DNA of 64,000 bases, from the NCBI RefSeq assembly GCF_903819435.1, contig NZ_CAIJDP010000066.1, positions 1 to 64,000 of the forward strand. The letters are read 5' to 3'. Origin of the DNA: Flavobacterium salmonis (GTDB lineage Bacteria; Bacteroidota; Bacteroidia; Flavobacteriales; Flavobacteriaceae). Positions 1 to 8,095 of the stretch are shown here, piece after piece. Below the pieces are notes generated by a model. That model searched no databases and was not told the DNA's origin. It saw nothing but the letters and a program-made list of their open reading frames with translations. How positions within the stretch are numbered: the stretch's first letter is position 1; every line of letters starts with the position of its first letter. Position numbers and translations under genes: made by a program.

Positions 1-2
1 AA

Positions 3-35
3 AAACAGACCGTATTAGAAAAAATTAATATTTAA
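3..35 (+). CDS. possible C-terminal tail of a gene cut by the window edge
   Basis: From position 3 one frame reads KQTVLEKINI and then a TAA stop, 49 bases before the next start codon on the same strand. It could be the end of an upstream gene, but ten residues cannot show this and any AT-rich sequence may read this way. No function can be given. Confidence 0.2.
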   Translation, partial: KQTVLEKINI

Positions 36-84
36 TGCAAATAAAAAGATTACCGTAGTTATAAATTAAAAATCATCAGTAATT

Positions 85-408
85 ATGAAAATAATAAAAA
101 ATGAAAGTTTAGGAAATATGGGTTACTTCTCAGACAAACATGGTTTATTAACGAATTTTATTTTTGAAATTCTGTCAGTCGAATACAGTGATAATCTGTA
201 TGGCTATTTCAGAATAAAGCTGACAAATGATAATTCAAAATTTGTGGTTATTAATAATCTTAGCATCTGTGGTTCATTTTCTGACACTTTTCCGGATCGG
301 GTATTAGAAGAGGGTTTGTATTTATGCCATCCGGATTTAAACCATGAAATTGTGCTTGATATATTCAGCTTTGAATTTGATTTGTATAAAAGCAGATCCT
401 TTAATTAA
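85..408 (+). CDS. small hypothetical protein, 107 aa
   Basis: This is a 107-residue ORF with an ATG start and no signal peptide or membrane segment. It is rich in beta-prone segments (for example FIFEILSVEYSDNLYGYFRI) and has scattered aromatic and acidic residues, which suggests a small soluble beta protein. I do not recognise the family. It lies at the far end of the effector/immunity-like island but on the opposite strand to almost all of that island, so a role as a small immunity-type protein is only a guess. Its 3' end overlaps by a few bases an opposite-strand membrane-protein remnant. Confidence 0.55.
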   Translation: MKIIKNESLGNMGYFSDKHGLLTNFIFEILSVEYSDNLYGYFRIKLTNDNSKFVVINNLSICGSFSDTFPDRVLEEGLYLCHPDLNHEIVLDIFSFEFDLYKSRSFN

Positions 409-628
409 AACAAGAAAAGCAGATTTTTGGACTATCGCAAGATTTAATATATAAAAAAAGTTTATTTGATTTAACCCATGGTTCAATTAGCTTTTCCATA
501 AGTGTGAAACCCTTTTTTTGGGGTAAGTATTGAGCTTTTTTTAATCTAAAAAAAAAATACGCGTTAATTTGTAATAATTGTGATCTGTTACTTAGGTACA
601 GCATATTTAGAAAAAGAAACCCCGCCAA
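401..628 (-). pseudogene. possible remnant of a DUF3592-like membrane protein C-terminus
   Basis: The minus-strand reading frame encodes a hydrophobic stretch (LHLIILSLAGFLFLNMLY when read from just before the first alternative start), a basic segment and then GFTLMEKLIEP..KSNKLF. The hexapeptide FTLMEK and the layout (membrane helix, basic linker, FTLMEK, Pro, Ser-Lys, end) match the C-terminus of the DUF3592-like protein at 3502-4293. No ATG start with a plausible upstream gene is seen, and a TAA blocks the frame just upstream. The simplest reading is a surviving 3' scrap of a duplicated gene. Chance similarity over so short a stretch cannot be excluded. Confidence 0.3.
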
Positions 629-737
629 ACTTAAAATGATTAAGTGAAGCGGTTCTGTACGATTTTAGTCGATAGGTACTATTATCGTCTTTTTCAGCAT
701 CTTTATTTTTTTAATGTTTGATAAAATGGATAATTAT

Positions 738-1979
738 TTATTCAATCTGCATATATGGGCTTGTATAGTCATCCTCGGGTTTGTATTTTATCCCTTTATA
801 AACTATTGTTTCTGTTTTTAGTGTTTTGTCGAGTTTATATAAAACCCCATCTTTGCGCAAATAATAATAAAAATCATTAGTAGCTTTTATTGCTCCTACA
901 ATCTCGTTGTTGAAAAGAAACTTTTTTCTTTTTAAATTACCATTGTTTGAGTCATATACCGCAATACAGGAAGAAGTATTTGCAACAACTTCTTCGTCTA
1001 TTATTTGTAATGATTTCAGCACTCCCACTTGGTCATTCAATATACTATGGAGATCCTGATCTTCTCGTAAATTCTTTCTAACCTGAGCTACATCCTCTGG
1101 AGACTCCCAATTGATAATTGGTATGGTTGCTAACCATTTCATTTGTCCGGTTTTTTTATCAATACCAATAATATGTTCTGCATCTCCCAGTACAATTAGT
1201 TTTTCTCCTGCAGTAAGATTAGTTAAGGTGTTAATATTGGTATCTGTAGTCACATTAGTATTGGCGTTCTCATCGTATTGTGTGTCGGTTATATAATTAT
1301 TTACTTCAAATTGCCACTTTGTGTTTAATTCCTGATCAAGACAAAAAGCATTTCCGTTTTCATCGATAACAAAAATTTCTCCATCACTTACCACTGGTTC
1401 ATGCGGTAGCGGATGAACAAATTTCAGGTTGGTAATAAATTGCCCGTTTTTTGCATTTACAGCACAGAGATTATAGCCGGTGTTTACAATAATTTTATCT
1501 CCAATAGCAGTTGGCGATACAAACACTTTATTTTTTACATCATATACCCAATTTGGCTGCATTGTATTCGAATTAATAGATTTTACTTTTCCATTTAAAT
1601 TAGAAAAAATAAAATTACTCTCATACACAAGTGGGTATTGCGAAAACATAAAAAGTGAGGGACTTTCAGGTATAGACTCATTTTCCTGATATTTTTTTAT
1701 GATAGCACCTGTCTGTTTATTAAACACAATTATTTCTCCGTTTTCATAGGATTTTATTATGGTATTCTTGTCAATTTTAAAATAGGAGTCACTGCGGGTG
1801 TCTTCTATATTTTTTATGTTTTGCCAATTGCATTTTCCGGTTGCTAAATCTATGCTGTATAGGTTTCCGTTATTGGTTGTCAGAAATAATGTAGTGTTTT
1901 TTGAAACGTCTTTCTGTGTACAGGAAAACACAGACAGTGAAAGAATTATAAATATTGTTTTTAATAATAATTTGTTCAT
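738..1979 (-). CDS. PQQ-like beta-propeller lipoprotein
   Basis: The 413-residue product starts with a lipoprotein signal peptide (MNKLLLK...LSVFSC, acylated Cys about residue 20) and is probably periplasmic or outer-membrane anchored. The rest carries repeated beta-propeller blades of the PQQ/WD-like type. Each has an aliphatic strand, a 'YSIDLATGKCNW' or 'CAVNAKNGQF' turn, and a Trp (NWVYDV, TKWQFEV, MKWLATI). Such proteins usually act as scaffolds or ligand binders; BamB is one relative, but this protein is not clearly BamB. No quinone-enzyme partner is nearby. It lies alone, about 270 bases from the next minus-strand gene, with a non-coding AT-rich gap before it. Confidence 0.8.
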   Translation of the reverse strand: MNKLLLKTIFIILSLSVFSCTQKDVSKNTTLFLTTNNGNLYSIDLATGKCNWQNIKNIEDTRSDSYFKIDKNTIIKSYENGEIIVFNKQTGAIIKKYQENESIPESPSLFMFSQYPLVYESNFIFSNLNGKVKSINSNTMQPNWVYDVKNKVFVSPTAIGDKIIVNTGYNLCAVNAKNGQFITNLKFVHPLPHEPVVSDGEIFVIDENGNAFCLDQELNTKWQFEVNNYITDTQYDENANTNVTTDTNINTLTNLTAGEKLIVLGDAEHIIGIDKKTGQMKWLATIPIINWESPEDVAQVRKNLREDQDLHSILNDQVGVLKSLQIIDEEVVANTSSCIAVYDSNNGNLKRKKFLFNNEIVGAIKATNDFYYYLRKDGVLYKLDKTLKTETIVYKGIKYKPEDDYTSPYMQIE

Positions 1980-2249
1980 GATGTTTTAGGGGAATTAAAA
2001 ATGATGTTTAAGTGTTTTTATAAATAAAAAGGGAAGAGATGTAATTTTCAAATATGTGTACAAAAAAATGGAAAGGATTATTAAAATCGAACAGTAATGT
2101 TGGTATTATTCTTCTGTACAAAAATGTACAATTAGATATGTGAGATAGTTTTTACTGCAGAATCATTAGGCATCTTCCCTGACTCTTTTATTAAACTTGT
2201 ACAATTAATTACAATACGATAAAATCAAAAATTAACTTAGGATCATCTT

Positions 2250-2678
2250 CTATTTTTTATCCTGAGTTATACAATGATTTTTTATTATATCGTTAGTTAC
2301 CTCTATATATTCTCCAATTCTCGCTGAGTTTTCATCAATTCCTAATCTTTTTTCATAGTTTTTAATTGCATTACTTAACATTTTATGATGTTCTTCAAAA
2401 TATTCGGGAGAATAATTCCCAAGCCTTACCTCATATTTTTTATCTAATATCAATGTGCATGAATCAGAAAGAGCATAATGTGAATAGTTGAAATATTCAC
2501 AAAACGAAATCTTTTTTTGATCTAAACTATCTAATAATGTATTAAAGACGACTAAAGTGTCTTTTTGTATGTGCACCTTAGAAAGTATTTCTTCTCTAAA
2601 AGCATCATTTACTTTGAATTCTTTTTTACAGCTTATTAATGCAAAAAAAGCAGCAAGTGCCAATAATTTATTTTTCAT
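2250..2678 (-). CDS. small lipoprotein, 142 aa, function unknown
   Basis: It opens with a clear lipoprotein signal (MKNKLLALAAFFALISCKKE, Cys about 17). The mature part has about 125 residues, is mixed helical and charged, and contains two or three Cys (FCEYF, SCTL, NHCITQ). It does not share the GKP...WED pattern of the tandem lipoproteins at 5358-8779, so it is a different family. It lies at the downstream end of the effector/immunity-like island, where periplasm-facing lipoproteins are common and could be immunity proteins. I recognise no named family. Confidence 0.7.
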   Translation of the reverse strand: MKNKLLALAAFFALISCKKEFKVNDAFREEILSKVHIQKDTLVVFNTLLDSLDQKKISFCEYFNYSHYALSDSCTLILDKKYEVRLGNYSPEYFEEHHKMLSNAIKNYEKRLGIDENSARIGEYIEVTNDIIKNHCITQDKK

Positions 2679-2742
2679 ATCTATTCTAATAATTATATTA
2701 CAGTTAATTTTTGTCCTTTTTCTTTTCTTTGAAAAAGAAAAT

Positions 2743-2956
2743 CTAAATGTATATTTTCATCTGGATTGCTTTGTTTCGCATTCTAATAATTCCTTCTCGA
2801 TCTGCTAAGTGTAGCAAAGTAACTAGTTTTCCGCATGCTTGATATTCCAATTTAAACGTTTCTTCAAACAAGAGCTCTATTTTCATAATCGTTATTATTA
2901 AGCCAATCTTCCGCCATTTTTATTTTTTCTTTATGGTTTTTTTCAGTAGATTACAT
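2743..2956 (-). pseudogene. decayed small gene, scrambled frame
   Basis: On the minus strand an ATG at 2956 is followed at once by TAA. The same frame then reads STEKNHKEKIKMAEDWLNNN before stopping. A second frame starts at an ATG at 2886 and runs 47 codons (MKIELLFEETFKLEYQACGK onward) to a stop at 2743-2745. Both segments have ordinary amphipathic protein character, so this looks like one small cytosolic gene broken by an early stop and a frameshift. It sits beside the stop-interrupted gene at 2978-3502. A chance ORF pair is possible. Confidence 0.3.
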
Positions 2957-2977
2957 TGTTTTTCCTATATTTTAATG

Positions 2978-3502
2978 TTAAATTGATCCATCTCTTTTAT
3001 AAATTTCCTCTACAGTTCGATCATATCTATCATATAGAATTTTCCAAGGTAATCCCACGGATCTAATTGGTTTATAATACTCTTTTGTGATTGTTCTGTC
3101 TTCTTTTACCGTTACTTTTCTAGATATCAATTCTCCTTTGCTATTGTCTTCAGAATAGTTTATCTCTTCTTTTTTATGTAAATACTTTTCAACTAAATTA
3201 GGTAGCTCATAGAAATCTTTATTAACATCATCTCTTATCCGCTTTTTTTTATATTTTTTATAAGTTAAAAAAAATGTTATTCTCCCCAACCACCAAGCAT
3301 TTGAGTTTAAACGCCATTCGGGAGCTTTGTTTAAATAAATAATCCATTGTGCAGAATCTTAATAATGATTATTTGGTGAAAAAATAATAGTTTCGATTGT
3401 TGACCACTTTATTAAGCAACTTGATTCTTGAGATGGATCTATAATTTTAAATCCTGTATAATCATGAGTAATTGTATCTTTACTTTTTTCGGAAATTAAC
3501 AT
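2978..3502 (-). pseudogene. small cytosolic protein interrupted by an in-frame TAA
   Basis: Read from the ATG at 3502-3500, one frame gives 174 codons broken only by a TAA at 3359-3361 (codon 48). Before it comes MLISEKSKDTITHDYTGFKI..CLIKWSTIETIIFSPNNHY, and after it DSAQWIIYLNKAPEWRL..WWLGRITFFL continuing to residue 174. The residues on both sides read as one protein, with Trp-rich beta segments and an 'IKWSTIETI' strand typical of small cytosolic immunity-like proteins. The ATG overlaps the stop of the upstream gene as TAATG, a translational-coupling arrangement, which supports this start. A downstream ORF beginning at TTG 3289 is only the 3' half. A sequencing error at the stop cannot be excluded. 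Confidence 0.65.
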
Positions 3503-4293
3503 TAAAAATATATTTTATCTGATTTACTAATTGGTTTGTCTGGTTTTTCCATAAGGGTAAAATCTTTTTGAAACCTACGGATTGCTAAAAATAAACTCAA
3601 GATGATAAACGTAATAATACTTAATGCTGTCCATATCGAAACCACAATTAGCTTTATATAAATAAAATACAAACAAAACATTAAAAACAATTGCAGTAAA
3701 ACAAAATGGGTCTTTAACATTATAAAAAATATTGCTTTTTTATTTTTCAATGGATATCCCAATGAATATGCTGTATATATTAATGAAGTAAAGCACAAAA
3801 ATGTGGAAAATACAAATAAAATAAAGAAAATTAAATAATCAGAAAATTTATGTTCTTGCGTTCTTAATCCTCCTTTTGAGTACGAAATTTTCAATGTACT
3901 CCCAATAATTGGAACTGATGATGAAGTGTGGGCTGAAGACTCTACTCTAATTTTCTCATTATTAACAAAGAATTCAAACATAGGAACATTATAAGTAACC
4001 TCATATCGTCTTTTCATTCGAGAATCTGATTCTTGTTTCGTATAACTGCGATAAGAAACTATAGTTGCCTTATAAACATCTCCGTTATAATAATTTTTCA
4101 CTATAGAAAAAATACCGAAAGTCATTCCTAATGTGAAAAGATACAGTATGAAACGACTAATAATTAAAAATAAGAATGCAATTAGTTTAGCTAGGAAATT
4201 ACTTTCTTCTCTCAGGCTCTTAAATTGCGGAATTGACACAATAAAGCTAAACAATAAAATTCCTGAAAGAAAGTATTTGTCAGTAAAATCCAT
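3502..4293 (-). CDS. DUF3592-like integral membrane protein
   Basis: The product has 263 residues. There are hydrophobic segments at about 7-25 and 35-65, then an extracytoplasmic or cytoplasmic loop (about 70-150) reading GDVYKATIVSYRSYTKQES...RRYEVTYNVPMFEFFVNNEKIRV...GSTLKISYSKGG. More helices follow at about 155-180 and 190-245. The loop, with a conserved 'A.V..y......y.v.Y.f...G..i' pattern followed by G..l.v.Y.p, is the signature I associate with DUF3592. The function of that family is not known. The start ATG lies directly after the stop of the lipoprotein remnant at 4294-4446, and the stop overlaps the next gene start (TAATG), so it belongs to the same transcript. Confidence 0.65.
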   Translation of the reverse strand: MDFTDKYFLSGILLFSFIVSIPQFKSLREESNFLAKLIAFLFLIISRFILYLFTLGMTFGIFSIVKNYYNGDVYKATIVSYRSYTKQESDSRMKRRYEVTYNVPMFEFFVNNEKIRVESSAHTSSSVPIIGSTLKISYSKGGLRTQEHKFSDYLIFFILFVFSTFLCFTSLIYTAYSLGYPLKNKKAIFFIMLKTHFVLLQLFLMFCLYFIYIKLIVVSIWTALSIITFIILSLFLAIRRFQKDFTLMEKPDKPISKSDKIYF

Positions 4294-4446
4294 CTATCTA
4301 ATTATTTCCAGTTCATCACTACCTTCATGCATATCTTTAATCTTTTTAGCAATCTTCGTATCAATTTTTAATGTTTCTAAATCTGTTTGAGAATTACATG
4401 ATGTCATCACAAGGCTTATGATAATCAATAATATTAACCCCGTCAT
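4294..4446 (-). pseudogene. 50-codon remnant of a lipoprotein related to the gene at 10976-11635
   Basis: An ATG at 4446 opens a lipoprotein signal (MTGLILLIIISLVMTSCNSQ) followed by TDLETLKIDTKIAKKIKD, and the frame ends at TAG 4294-4296. The intact 219-residue lipoprotein at 10976-11635 begins in the same way, with ...ITSCNSQ followed by TDLETLKFGSDISSIIKD. The match is confined to the first 35 or so residues, so the rest has been deleted or replaced. In both places the neighbour upstream is a member of the same unknown family (4454-5233 and 10201-10971). This suggests a duplicated block that has since decayed. A truncated lipoprotein could still be made. Confidence 0.6.
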
Positions 4447-4453
4447 ATTGCTT

Positions 4454-5233
4454 TTAAATAATTTCAGGTTCTGTTTTTCCTTTAGGAATATAAAACATTT
4501 GATCGATCATTAGTTCTTCTTTTGTTTCGTTATTATACAAATAAAAGGCAGGCTCTCCATTTAGTTTTTTGAATGTTGCTAATTTGCCATATCCATAAAA
4601 TCTTAAGATTGTGTCTTTAGGAAAAGGCATTACTTTAAAACCATTTTTAGCATCGTCAATTAAACCATTAATTCGTGCATTAGATTCAGAACTGCTTAGA
4701 TACATTGATGTTGCCATATTTTTTTCTCTAACCTTAATTTTTTCGGCAAATTCACTGTACTTTTCTTCTTTAAGAAGATCAGCCAATTTATCATATGCTG
4801 TAATAAGTTTTTCTTTAAAATCAGCTACATCTTCTAAATTTTCGCCATCAGTCCATTTGGTTAATGAGTATGTAATCTCAGCAGTAAATTCTGTTGAAGT
4901 GGTCAATAACGGAATTTTTTGATTTTCTTCCACTTTTTGAACCGCTGTTTCCGGCAAGTCTTTTATGTGTTTAAATTCATTATTTGCTACATCGTATAGC
5001 CTAACGTTAAATCTTAAAGAGGCTTCAGGATCTAGATTTTGTTGTCCGGAAAGAGGTTTTATAATCGCTTTTACAAATTGTTCTCCAGAATTATAAATAG
5101 CGTAATTTACCGGAACATTACTAGATATTTGACCTTCGGCTTCCATTGTTAGTACAGGAATATCGTTTATCAAAATTTCAAAATTTCAGGCTGCGACTGA
5201 AAAGTCTAAGGTGTAATAGGGCTCGTATATCAT
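4454..5233 (-). pseudogene. paralogue of the 10201-10971 protein, interrupted by an in-frame TGA
   Basis: From the ATG at 5233-5231 the frame reads MIYEPYYTLDFSVAA, then TGA (5186-5188), then NFEILINDIPVLTM and on to residue 259. The intact paralogue begins MKQIYYELDCSALM, C, YFEVLINDVCVFSL, so the TGA lies exactly where the paralogue has Cys, which fits a TGT/TGC to TGA change. The shared features continue to the end: PLSG, IPLL, a Y.L..W..G.dL.D element, MYL...ES..RI, DGFK/NGFK.MP, LATLKRLN/LATFKKLN and PALYL/PAFYL. Initiation at TTG 5173 could still give 239 residues lacking the first strand. No signal peptide or membrane segment is present. Function unknown. Confidence 0.7.
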
Positions 5234-5357
5234 TTTTAGTTCAATTAATTGAAAACTTATTGTTTTTTATAGGGCTTAATTTGTCAGTTAATTATAACTG
5301 ATTTTGTAGTTTGATTCCTCATGAGCATTTAATTTTTCTCTTTAGAAATTTTAAAAT

Positions 5358-6059
5358 CTAATTTTTATAATACATATCCAAAGACCTGTATGAAACCCAA
5401 TCTTTATATTTTTTATTGTCTTTGTCTATTGCGATTATTTGTAAACTACCTTCAACAGGTTTTGTGTCATAATTAACCTTATAAATGAGGAAAAAAGTAG
5501 CCTTTTCTTTTAAGTCTTCCCAGACTAAAATGCGTTGCTCCATTTTATCTTTTTTGAATTCTCCATTTTCATCTAAAAAAAGAGGATGCTCTTTTGTGGA
5601 CAAAGAAATTTTTGAAAATGCAGGTTTTGCACCGTATTTGTTTTCAAAAATTTTAATTATTTTGAGCGCATCATCATTATCTAAAATATTTATTTCATAA
5701 CACCAAACAAGCTTATCTTTTTTGTTATAAAAGAAGGAAGTTTCGTTTTTTTCAAAATCAATATTATTTCCAAATAAATTTATTTGACGAGGAGTAAATT
5801 TAAATTCGTCATAATCTCCTGAAATATTATATTCATTTAAAGCATTATCGTTTAATGTCAATCCAATTCTGCTTAGTATTTCGTCTATCCGGGTCTTAAA
5901 TTTTAAATTTGTAAGATCAAGCAGTTTCTTAGAGTTATTTTTTTTTGTTTCCATTGGAGGTTTCGATATCAATGGTTTTTTCTCTTCTTCTTTTTTCGTA
6001 GTTTGTGAATTACAGCTTTGAATAAGAATGCAGAGAGTGATAAAAATTAATTTTCTCAT
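5358..6059 (-). CDS. small lipoprotein of the GKP-WED array, member 5
   Basis: Starting at ATG 6059 gives 233 residues beginning MRKLIFITLCILIQSCNSQ, a lipoprotein signal with the lipobox Cys at residue 16. The longer frame from 6098 would bury this signal. The mature part has a Lys/Glu-rich linker, then LKFKTRIDEILSRIGL, a YGAKPAF segment and VWEDLKEKATFFLIYKV. The order 'short hydrophobic helix, GKP-like turn, W-E-D, strand ending in YK' is shared with the four upstream lipoproteins. It is the most diverged of the set. It lies 7 bases after the preceding gene, so is co-transcribed. An immunity role in the envelope is inferred from context only. Confidence 0.75.
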   Translation of the reverse strand: MRKLIFITLCILIQSCNSQTTKKEEEKKPLISKPPMETKKNNSKKLLDLTNLKFKTRIDEILSRIGLTLNDNALNEYNISGDYDEFKFTPRQINLFGNNIDFEKNETSFFYNKKDKLVWCYEINILDNDDALKIIKIFENKYGAKPAFSKISLSTKEHPLFLDENGEFKKDKMEQRILVWEDLKEKATFFLIYKVNYDTKPVEGSLQIIAIDKDNKKYKDWVSYRSLDMYYKN

Positions 6060-6066
6060 AATTAAG

Positions 6067-6717
6067 CTAATTAATTGATTTAAGATTCCCACTATCAAAG
6101 CCTAATGATCCAATAAAATCTACCCATTCTTTATCATTTTTTTTGTAAACAAACAAGACCCTATAAAACTCATCATTATCTTTTGTAAAATAATAATAAC
6201 AGATATTGTTATTTATCCATAGAGTAGTATTGATAGGACCTAGGCTATAAGTATTCTTTGGCTTTCCAAATAGCAGTTTAAGATTATTATATAGTTTATC
6301 AGATTCAATTTTTGTATATAAATTTATTTGGTACATTCCTAAAACATTATTTTTTTCATTGTTAAGGACTCCAATTTCGGGATCAATTTTACCGTAATGA
6401 AATATTATATTATTTATGTCTAAATTATTTTTCCCAGCAATTTTTATTTTATTGAAAACCAATAATTTTTCTGATGCAAATACAAGCTTTTCGTTACCTA
6501 ATAAAGTAAGCTCATTATTTTTTATAGTATCTTTTTTTGAAAGATTTACAGATAACATGATATTTTCTATATCTTCCTTTAAAGTAAGATTTACTAAATC
6601 GAATGGCATTTGAATTTCTACTTTTTCTGATTTGTTTTTTGTTTGTGAATTGCAGCCTTGTATTACGATACACAGTAATGATAATATTATTGATCTGATA
6701 TAACTAAGGTTTAACAT
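6067..6717 (-). CDS. small lipoprotein of the GKP-WED array, member 4
   Basis: The start chosen is ATG 6717, giving 216 residues beginning MLNLSYIRSIILSLLCIVIQGC, with lipobox Cys at about 22 followed by NSQ. The frame can be extended to 6765, but that only adds residues in front of the signal. The gene overlaps the end of the preceding lipoprotein gene by 14 bases, so the two are translationally linked. The mature part contains LLFGKPKNTYS, then TTLWINNN, then a strand ending FVYKK, which is the array pattern in diverged form (W-I-N in place of W-E-D). Likely exported and lipid-anchored. Partner unknown. Confidence 0.75.
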   Translation of the reverse strand: MLNLSYIRSIILSLLCIVIQGCNSQTKNKSEKVEIQMPFDLVNLTLKEDIENIMLSVNLSKKDTIKNNELTLLGNEKLVFASEKLLVFNKIKIAGKNNLDINNIIFHYGKIDPEIGVLNNEKNNVLGMYQINLYTKIESDKLYNNLKLLFGKPKNTYSLGPINTTLWINNNICYYYFTKDNDEFYRVLFVYKKNDKEWVDFIGSLGFDSGNLKSIN

Positions 6718-7396
6718 ATCTTTCAATATAATGCTCATCTCCTTCACTTTCCATAAGTTTTGCATATTGATAATAAGAAATTTGTTTACTCGTCTTATTT
6801 TTTTCTTCTAAATATTCCAAATAGTCACCATAATATTGGAAATTACCAGCTGATAACATTTGCTTTCGAATTGTTAAATCGGTTTTTTTAAAAGCGCTAA
6901 ATTTAGAGTGATTTTGAGTAGCGCCAGTTAGAGTATAAAAACTCGTGTTATCTTCCCATAATAAAGCATCAGGATTAATGTTTTTTGGTTTAGATAAAAG
7001 CATTCTTATATAAACAGGTTTCCCTATTTTATTATTTAAGGTTTCAATTAATTGATTTATATTTTTAGTATAAAACAATTCTACAGAATAATAATTTAGT
7101 ATTTTATCTTTTTTTGAAAATTCAAAACTTACATAATTAGTTCCAAATTCTCCTTTTTTATCACGATATCCACTTAAATCAACGCCGTTAAAATAAAGTG
7201 CTTTTTCGGATTCTGTATCGTAAACATTAAACAAATTAGAGTCTATTATGGAATTATTTTCCTTATATTCATTAGGTATATCACCAAAGAAAGTGTCGTA
7301 TTTTTCAGTAAATGTGATTTTTGATAAATCTTTTTTTTGTGAATTACAGCCTTGTATTACAATACAAACGACTGCCAATAAAATTATTTTTTTCAT
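6704..7396 (-). CDS. small lipoprotein of the GKP-WED array, member 3
   Basis: This 230-residue lipoprotein begins MKKIILLAVVCIVIQGCNSQ, with the lipobox Cys at 17. It is a close paralogue of the next two genes upstream (7403-8089 and 8096-8779). The segment KKDLSKITFTEKYDTFFG and the segments SEKALYFNGVDLSGYRDKKG, EFGTN..SFEFSKKDK and NKIGKPVYI are shared almost residue for residue, as are LLWEDNTSFYTLTG and the DLTIRKQM..GNFQYYGDYL motif. The C-terminal 30 residues differ (EKNKTSKQISYYQYAKLMES). Six bases separate it from the gene before. The pattern is recent tandem duplication with divergence at the end, as seen in immunity-gene arrays. Confidence 0.8.
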   Translation of the reverse strand: MKKIILLAVVCIVIQGCNSQKKDLSKITFTEKYDTFFGDIPNEYKENNSIIDSNLFNVYDTESEKALYFNGVDLSGYRDKKGEFGTNYVSFEFSKKDKILNYYSVELFYTKNINQLIETLNNKIGKPVYIRMLLSKPKNINPDALLWEDNTSFYTLTGATQNHSKFSAFKKTDLTIRKQMLSAGNFQYYGDYLEYLEEKNKTSKQISYYQYAKLMESEGDEHYIERYVKP

Positions 7397-7402
7397 ATCG
7401 TT

Positions 7403-8089
7403 TTACGGTTTTCTATAATCATCGATATAGAAATTATTCCCTTCTTTTCTTTTGTAGTCAACAAAGTTTTTATAACTAAAAACGTTTTTTTGTAAATTGT
7501 TTTTTTCCAGATGATATAAATAATCACCATAATATTGAAAATTACCAGCTGATAACATTTTCTTTCGAATTGTTAAATCGGTTTTTTTAAAAACGATAAA
7601 ATCAGCTTGATTTTGGGTAACTCCTGATAGAGTATAAAAACTCGTTTTGTCTTCCCACAAAAAAGCGTCTGGTAAAGTATCGCCTTCAGAAGGACTTGGG
7701 ACATATGAAGGTTTGCCTACTTTTGAATTTATCGCTTCGATTAATTTGTTTATATTTTTATTGTGAAATAATGTAACATAGTAGTAAGTTAGTGTTCTGT
7801 CTTTTTTTGAAAATTCAAAACTTACAGAATTAGTACCAAATTCTCCTTTTTTATCACGGTAACCGCTTAAATCAACTCCATTAAAGTTAAGTGCTTTTTC
7901 AGATTCAGTATTATAGACATCATACAAATTATAATCTATCATAGAACTATTCTCGCTATATTCGTTAGGAATATCGCCAAAAAAAGTATCGTATTTTTCA
8001 GTAAATGTGATTTTTGATAAATCTTTTTTTTGTGAGTTACAGCTTTGTATTACAGTGCAAATGACTGCTAATAAAACTATTTTTTTCAT
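7403..8089 (-). CDS. small lipoprotein of the GKP-WED array, member 2
   Basis: The product has 228 residues with the signal MKKIVLLAVICTVIQSCNSQ (Cys 17). It shares the common core with members 1 and 3: a DTFFGDIPNE segment, NGVDLSGYRDKKGEFGTN, SKVGKPSYV, FLWEDKTSFYTLSG, FKKTDLTIRKKM and GNFQYYGDYLYHL. Unlike member 3, its C-terminus (VFSYKNFVDYKRKEGNNFYI ending DDYRKP) matches member 1. It has a small insertion after GKP (PSPSEGDTLP). Spacing is 6 bases on each side, consistent with one operon. Likely acylated and held in the periplasm or outer membrane; target unknown. Confidence 0.8.
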   Translation of the reverse strand: MKKIVLLAVICTVIQSCNSQKKDLSKITFTEKYDTFFGDIPNEYSENSSMIDYNLYDVYNTESEKALNFNGVDLSGYRDKKGEFGTNSVSFEFSKKDRTLTYYYVTLFHNKNINKLIEAINSKVGKPSYVPSPSEGDTLPDAFLWEDKTSFYTLSGVTQNQADFIVFKKTDLTIRKKMLSAGNFQYYGDYLYHLEKNNLQKNVFSYKNFVDYKRKEGNNFYIDDYRKP

Positions 8090-8095
8090 ATTAGT

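Noticed and set aside
5186..5188. Selenocysteine codon
   Set aside because: The paralogue has Cys there, but a second neighbour is interrupted by TAA, and no selenocysteine machinery or downstream stem was seen; a nonsense change is simpler.
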